Below are positions 60,158-64,000 of a stretch of DNA of 64,000 nucleotides, one piece after another; the first letter of the stretch is position 1; the number at the start of each line of letters is the position of its first letter. This DNA comes from DATJGR01 sp963812255. Its GTDB lineage: Bacteria > Pseudomonadota > Gammaproteobacteria > Pseudomonadales > Azotimanducaceae. Position numbers and translations under genes: made by a program. The stretch is taken from contig CAWEUM010000005.1 in assembly GCA_963812255.1 (NCBI GenBank), positions 1 to 64,000 on the forward strand, read 5' to 3'. Below the pieces are notes generated by a model. It saw only the letters and a list, made by a program, of their open reading frames with translations, had not been told where the DNA came from and ran no database searches.

Positions 60158-60742
60158 ATGGCTAACGGCGCGCTCGTCATCGCAGCGGGGTTCTCGCGTC
60201 GTTTCGGCAGCGACAAGCGGCTGTTCCAAATGCGCGACGGCGAGCCGTTGCTGATCGCGTCGCTGCGACCGTATGCGGCAGTGTTTTCCAACGTCGCAGT
60301 GGTGGTTCGAAACAGCGACAGCGAGTTGACCCGGCAGATCGGCGCGCGCCTCGGTCGGAAGATCCCGATCATCATCCTGACCGATCAGGCGCAGCTCGGC
60401 ATGGCAGCGAGCATCGCCGACGGTGTGCGCGCGTTGGCGGACTGGGATTACCTGTTTCTCGGGCTCGGCGACATGCCATACGTGCGCACCGAAACGCTCG
60501 CGAAGCTCAAGGCGAACATGGACGCCGCCCGCATCGAGCACGCCCCGAGAATCGTCGTACCAATGCACGCCGACAGTGCCGGACATCCGGTTGGATTCTC
60601 ACGCGAGTTCTTCGCCGAGTTGATCGCGCTGAGCGGCGATCGCGGCGCCCGCTCGATCGTCGAGGCACACCCGACGGCGGTGACGCGAGTCGCTCTCGAC
60701 GATCCGGGTGTGGTCACAGATATTGACCAACCACCCATCTGA
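60158..60742 (+). CDS. mocA: Molybdenum cofactor cytidylyltransferase-like protein (MobA/MocA type)
   Basis: A 194-residue NTP transferase. The N-terminal nucleotide loop is LVIAAGFSRRFGSDKRLF. GLGDMPYVRTETLAKL carries the metal-binding Asp, and the late GHPVGFSREFFAELIALSGDRGAR is typical of MocA. It probably adds CMP to molybdopterin for xanthine-oxidase-type enzymes, consistent with the XdhC gene just upstream. An AAAGG site precedes the ATG. GTP (MobA) or CTP specificity is not certain from sequence. Confidence 0.82.
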   Translation: MANGALVIAAGFSRRFGSDKRLFQMRDGEPLLIASLRPYAAVFSNVAVVVRNSDSELTRQIGARLGRKIPIIILTDQAQLGMAASIADGVRALADWDYLFLGLGDMPYVRTETLAKLKANMDAARIEHAPRIVVPMHADSAGHPVGFSREFFAELIALSGDRGARSIVEAHPTAVTRVALDDPGVVTDIDQPPI

Positions 60743-60801
60743 ATGGCCGCCGTGTAAGTAGCCGGGGCAACGGGGCTGCGGATTGAGAAAGACACGCCGG
60801 A

Positions 60802-61701
60802 TCAGTCGATGCTGACAGGGCCACCGAGCCGCGATGCCCAGTCGAGCTTGCTGCGGCATGCTTCGTAGAAACTGTGTTCACGCGAGTACAGCAGTTTCAG
60901 TGAGTGCGCGTATTTTCGAATGTGGATCTCGTCGCCGGGCTCGACGCCGATGTCGACCTGTGAATCACAACTGATCTGCTGATTCTTCGACGTGCCTGGG
61001 CCGATGACGACGGTGATGAGTGACTCGCTCGACACCACCAGGGGACGCGACGTGAGCGTGTGCGGGAACATCGGCACCACCACGATCGCACCGAGCCCGG
61101 GGTGCATGATCGGTCCGCCGGCGGACAACGCGTATGCGGTCGAACCAGTCGGTGTGGCAACGATCAGACCGTCGGAGCGTTGGTCGTATACGAATGTGTC
61201 ATCGATGTGCAGCGAGAATTCCATCATGCGTGACATGGTCCCCGAGTGAACGACGACGTCGTTCAGCGCAGGCGATCCACCGATACGTACGCCGTTGCGA
61301 TAGACCTCGGCGTCGAGCAGGAACCGGTGATCGACCTTGTACTCGCCGGCAAGCACCGCGCCGATCTTCGTCTCGATCTGGTCGGGCGATATGTCCGCGA
61401 GAAACCCCAGGCCGCCCCGGTTGATACCAATCACCGGCACACCCGTTGCGGCGAGGTCGCGCGCAACGCCGAGCAGGCTGCCGTCACCGCCAACTACAAT
61501 CAACAGATCGCACACCCGGCCAAGCTCGCCACGCACCTCTATTCGGTGCGCGCCCTTCGGTAACAGCGTCGCAGTTTTTTGGTCCAGAACGACCGAAACG
61601 CCGCAGCCACGCAGGAACTGCTCCAGCGTCACCACCGATTCCACAATGTTGCGGTTGCCCCTGCGAGCGATCAGCCCGACGGTCTTGAAAGGCGTTTTCA
61701 T
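60802..61701 (-). CDS. nadK: NAD kinase
   Basis: A 299-residue NAD kinase. The GGDG motif is VVGGDGSLLGVAR, followed by GINRGGLGFLADI. The substrate and ATP region is TPTGSTAYALSAGGPIMHP, and a C-terminal beta-sandwich covers the rest. It phosphorylates NAD to NADP. It is transcribed alone, away from cysE. A strong hairpin lies 30-58 bases upstream of the ATG, in its probable leader. Confidence 0.95.
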   Translation of the reverse strand: MKTPFKTVGLIARRGNRNIVESVVTLEQFLRGCGVSVVLDQKTATLLPKGAHRIEVRGELGRVCDLLIVVGGDGSLLGVARDLAATGVPVIGINRGGLGFLADISPDQIETKIGAVLAGEYKVDHRFLLDAEVYRNGVRIGGSPALNDVVVHSGTMSRMMEFSLHIDDTFVYDQRSDGLIVATPTGSTAYALSAGGPIMHPGLGAIVVVPMFPHTLTSRPLVVSSESLITVVIGPGTSKNQQISCDSQVDIGVEPGDEIHIRKYAHSLKLLYSREHSFYEACRSKLDWASRLGGPVSID

Positions 61702-61730
61702 GTGTCAGCGATGACCATTGACTGCGGTGT

Positions 61731-61759
61731 GCGCCTTGCGAGAGATCCTCGTAAGGCGC
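61731..61759. promoter_or_regulatory. Hairpin in the nadK leader / nadK-cysE intergenic region
   Basis: GCGCCTTGCGAG and CTCGTAAGGCGC are inverted repeats (11 of 12 paired) around a 5-base loop. No T run follows on either strand, so it may be a regulatory hairpin or operator instead of a terminator. Confidence 0.5.
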
Positions 61760-61970
61760 GCTGAATGCATCAAAATGTACGGCGCACTACACTTGCGAAC
61801 CCCGAGTATACACGTCGGCCCGACGGCGCAACGTGGCCGCGGGCTGGTCGCACATGACCGCAGGAACCTGCACCGATGCGACATGTACCGCGCAATTGCG
61901 CACCGCGGCTCGGCTTGAATAATCATGCCCAAGCGCTCAACCTTGCCCGCGTATGGAATCGGAGAGGCGT

Positions 61971-62819
61971 ATGGGCAGCCCATTGCAGGATCGCCATCAG
62001 GCGGTGCTGAGCACAGCAAATTCGCGGCTCAATCGCGCGCCCGACACGAGTCTGTGGGACGCTATGAGGAACGAAGCTCAGGAGAAATCGCGGCGCGAAC
62101 CCATCCTGGGTAGCTACTTTCACGCGACGATCCTAAACCACAAGAGTTTTCAATCGGCATTGAGCTTCCGCATTGCCAGCCGTCTCGACACTCCGATGCT
62201 GCCGACGATGATGGTGCGCGACGTCATCGAAGAGGCGCTGAATCACTCACCGATGATCCTGATTGCCGCTGAAATCGACATCCTCGCGACGTACAACCGC
62301 GATCCTGCGTGCGACGACGTATCGACACCGTTCCTGTTTTTCAAAGGATTCCACGCGCTGCAGGCGCATCGCATCGCGAACTGGCTATGGCATCGTGACA
62401 GGCACGCGCTGGCGCGATTCTTCCAGAACCAAATCAGCGTGACATTGGGCGTTGATATTCACCCCGCCGCGCGCATCGGCTCCGGCATCATGCTCGATCA
62501 CGCAACCGGTATCGTCATCGGCGAAACGGCCGTCGTCGAAGACGATGTGTCGATCCTGCATTCAGTCACGTTGGGTGGATCAGGCAAAGTATCCGGGGAT
62601 CGGCATCCGAAAATCCGCCGCGGTGTGCTGCTGTCGGCAGGCTGCAAGGTAATCGGTAACATCGAAGTTGGCGAAGGCGCCAAGGTTGGGGCCGGGAGTG
62701 TCGTGCTGCAGAATGTGCCGCCTCACGTCACCGTTGCAGGTGTGCCGGCGCAGATCGTCGGCCATCCAAGGTGTCCGTCACCATCGCTCGAAATGGACCA
62801 GAGTCTCGATACGCCCTGA
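61971..62819 (+). CDS. cysE: Serine O-acetyltransferase
   Basis: A 282-residue CysE. The N-terminal helical domain (about 30-150) has ILNHKSFQSALSFRIA. A left-handed beta-helix of hexapeptides follows: IHPAARIGSGIMLDHATGIVIGET-type (here quoted in part, GSGIMLDHATGIVIGET), then HSVTLGG and IEVGEGAKVGAGSVVL. It makes O-acetylserine for cysteine synthesis. The start is placed at the ATG at 61971 because GGAGAGG lies just before it; an ATG at 61953 would add six residues. The C-terminus is the longer, feedback-sensitive type. Confidence 0.95.
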   Translation: MGSPLQDRHQAVLSTANSRLNRAPDTSLWDAMRNEAQEKSRREPILGSYFHATILNHKSFQSALSFRIASRLDTPMLPTMMVRDVIEEALNHSPMILIAAEIDILATYNRDPACDDVSTPFLFFKGFHALQAHRIANWLWHRDRHALARFFQNQISVTLGVDIHPAARIGSGIMLDHATGIVIGETAVVEDDVSILHSVTLGGSGKVSGDRHPKIRRGVLLSAGCKVIGNIEVGEGAKVGAGSVVLQNVPPHVTVAGVPAQIVGHPRCPSPSLEMDQSLDTP

Positions 62820-62846
62820 GCGCCAACGGGCGTAGCCGCTTCAGGG
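62814..62846. terminator. Possible bidirectional terminator hairpin
   Basis: CCCTGAGCG (62814-62822) pairs with CGCTTCAGGG (62837-62846) with one unpaired base. It spans the stop codons of two converging genes. No T run is present, so termination is uncertain. Confidence 0.3.
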
Positions 62847-63704
62847 TCCGACTTCTCCGCGCAACAGCTGTTGCAGCCGCCGATTGCGATTCTGTTCATG
62901 CCGTAGCAGCGCCTTGAGCCGCTGGATCTCATCTCGGCATCCACGAATCTGGTCCAGATAAGTCTGTTGCTGCTGTTCCAGATCGAGGCGGTATTTGCGC
63001 GTCAATCCATCCACACTTTTGTTATGTTGCGCAATCAGCTGCGCGAGACTGATTCTCCCCTCTTCGCCGAATGCCTGGTCGATCTTGTCATCGGCCGGAA
63101 CCGGTACGATCTCCGCGTTCGACCGGGGTTTCCGCGCCGCAGACTTCGGTGTTTTAGGGGCTGTCGACTTGGCATGAAGGGTGGTCGGCTCGAGACTCGG
63201 CTCGTCCGGCTCGTCGGGTGTCGGCGGGCGCAGCAATGGCGGCTCGCCATCGGCGTCCTGCGTGGAGAGTTTCAAACTGAGTCGATTGCGCCATACGGCA
63301 GTTTGCACGACCTGAAGCGGATTGTGTTCGCCTTGCCCCTCCGGTTCCCACAGGTTCATCGCATGCCAGGACACCGAGCACTGCGTACGCGAAGCAAGAC
63401 GGATAGCGCCACAGCCGATATCCGGACCGAGGCCCGCGTGACGCACCAGATGCCGCAGTGGCACGGAGAAGCCCTGATCGGCGTGTCCGTTTTCGTCGAT
63501 GCGCAATAGAAAACTCACCAACCCTCGCACCGCCAGACCGGTGCCAACCACCACGTATGCGCCACGTACCTGGCTGGCCGCAAAGTGCTCGAGTGTCGTC
63601 GCCTGGTTCAACAGAGCTTCGAACTCGGCATAGTGCATTTCCACCGAGATCTCGTCGCCCTCGAAAAACAATACAGCTTCGGCGAAAGCGTCCTGCTGAC
63701 TCAT
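62841..63704 (-). CDS. Hypothetical coiled-coil protein
   Basis: A 287-residue cytoplasmic protein. The N-terminal 125 residues form a compact domain (VLFFEGDEISVEMHYAEFEALLN, in part). A Pro/Lys/Ser-rich linker (about 155-205) leads to a C-terminal coiled coil (about 225-285) with heptads such as YRLDLEQQQQTYLDQIRG. AGG sites lie close before the ATG. Similar proteins occur in other gammaproteobacteria as conserved hypotheticals, to my recollection, but I know no function. It converges with cysE. Confidence 0.75.
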   Translation of the reverse strand: MSQQDAFAEAVLFFEGDEISVEMHYAEFEALLNQATTLEHFAASQVRGAYVVVGTGLAVRGLVSFLLRIDENGHADQGFSVPLRHLVRHAGLGPDIGCGAIRLASRTQCSVSWHAMNLWEPEGQGEHNPLQVVQTAVWRNRLSLKLSTQDADGEPPLLRPPTPDEPDEPSLEPTTLHAKSTAPKTPKSAARKPRSNAEIVPVPADDKIDQAFGEEGRISLAQLIAQHNKSVDGLTRKYRLDLEQQQQTYLDQIRGCRDEIQRLKALLRHEQNRNRRLQQLLRGEVGP

Positions 63705-63959
63705 CCTGCGGATCCTCCACGGCGTTCATGTGCTGCTGCCAGCGCGCCGCGGCGCGCCTTGCGGTATTACATCCGAATGGGTCGAGCACTACCGCGGGAA
63801 ACATCACTGCACGAATGCGATGACGATCAACTTCCCGGGATGGACGTCACAGTTCCAGTGAGTCATCGCAGTCATCAGGCCGCGAACAAGGGGCGCGGAA
63901 CTGCAGCAGCGGTCATCCAATCCAAGCGCTATGATGCGGTATCACCATGCGAGGTCCCG

Positions 63960-64000
63960 ATGAAAAGAATCGCCATCAACGGCATGGGCCGCACCGGGCG
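63960..64000 (+). CDS. gap: Glyceraldehyde-3-phosphate dehydrogenase, N-terminal end only
   Basis: The last 41 bases encode MKRIAINGMGRTGR, the start of a standard-length GAPDH with its NAD-binding INGxGRxGR motif, running out of the window. The ATG at 63960 has a GAGG site about 8 bases upstream. This is distinct from the long-form enzyme at 19955-21427. Confidence 0.8.
   Translation, partial: MKRIAINGMGRTG

Noticed and set aside
1..64000. CRISPR array, rRNA genes or complete insertion sequences
   Set aside because: No regularly spaced direct repeats, rRNA signatures or transposase genes were seen; the only mobile features are the island and the palindromic repeats.

Overview
The window reads as a GC-rich chromosomal segment of a gammaproteobacterium. 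The best evidence is gene order. A long-form glyceraldehyde-3-phosphate dehydrogenase, mfd, csiV, a methylthioinosine/methylthioadenosine phosphorylase, lexA and topA lie in the order known from Pseudomonas (the PA3001-PA3011 neighbourhood), but with different genes between them: a 2-oxoacid:ferredoxin oxidoreductase operon and a hypoxanthine phosphoribosyltransferase. lexA carries two gammaproteobacterial-type SOS boxes, and TatD is of the E. coli type. I cannot name the genus.

Layout. 1-3570: a frameshifted flavin oxidoreductase and a large winged-helix/ATPase regulator. 4056-14472: a 10.3 kb island inserted in a tRNA-Gly(GCC) gene. A 41-bp direct repeat, equal to the 5' half of the tRNA through the anticodon loop, flanks it. 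The island holds a truncated integrase, a terminase fragment, small hypothetical genes, a PAS protein, a CheB-CheR-PAS fusion and a stress block (repeat lipoprotein, BON lipoprotein, CsbD, cupin). Part of that block is a decayed duplicate. 14605-14680: tRNA-Glu with a good promoter, which must once have fed tRNA-Gly. 14722-19936: an ATPase, a DUF503/GNAT group, and an F420-type oxidoreductase / Nudix / crotonase operon.

19955-36100: central metabolism and genome maintenance. It contains a long GAPDH, a translationally coupled operon for a 2-oxoglutarate-type ferredoxin oxidoreductase with its own NAD(P)H/ferredoxin-type subunit, mfd (split by a one-base frameshift), csiV, a purine/methylthio salvage pair, lexA and topA. 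36229-46332: a universal stress protein, soluble lytic transglycosylase, tatD, a glutaredoxin-like protein, a C39-like peptidase / GNAT / S9 peptidase / ATP-grasp ligase run, and an ammonium transporter.

46479-64000: pyrD, then a tightly overlapping MoxR-DUF58-DUF4381-BatA-BatBC-BatD operon, which is typical of envelope stress and chaperone functions. A rhomboid/DUF2797/aminopeptidase N operon, an XdhC/MobA-like pair, NAD kinase and serine acetyltransferase follow. The window closes with the first codons of a second GAPDH.

The most unusual structures are the 5'-half tRNA integration, the decayed BON-CsbD duplication, two copies of a long palindromic repeat, and several single-base frameshifts (flavin oxidoreductase, integrase, mfd) that could be real decay or assembly error.
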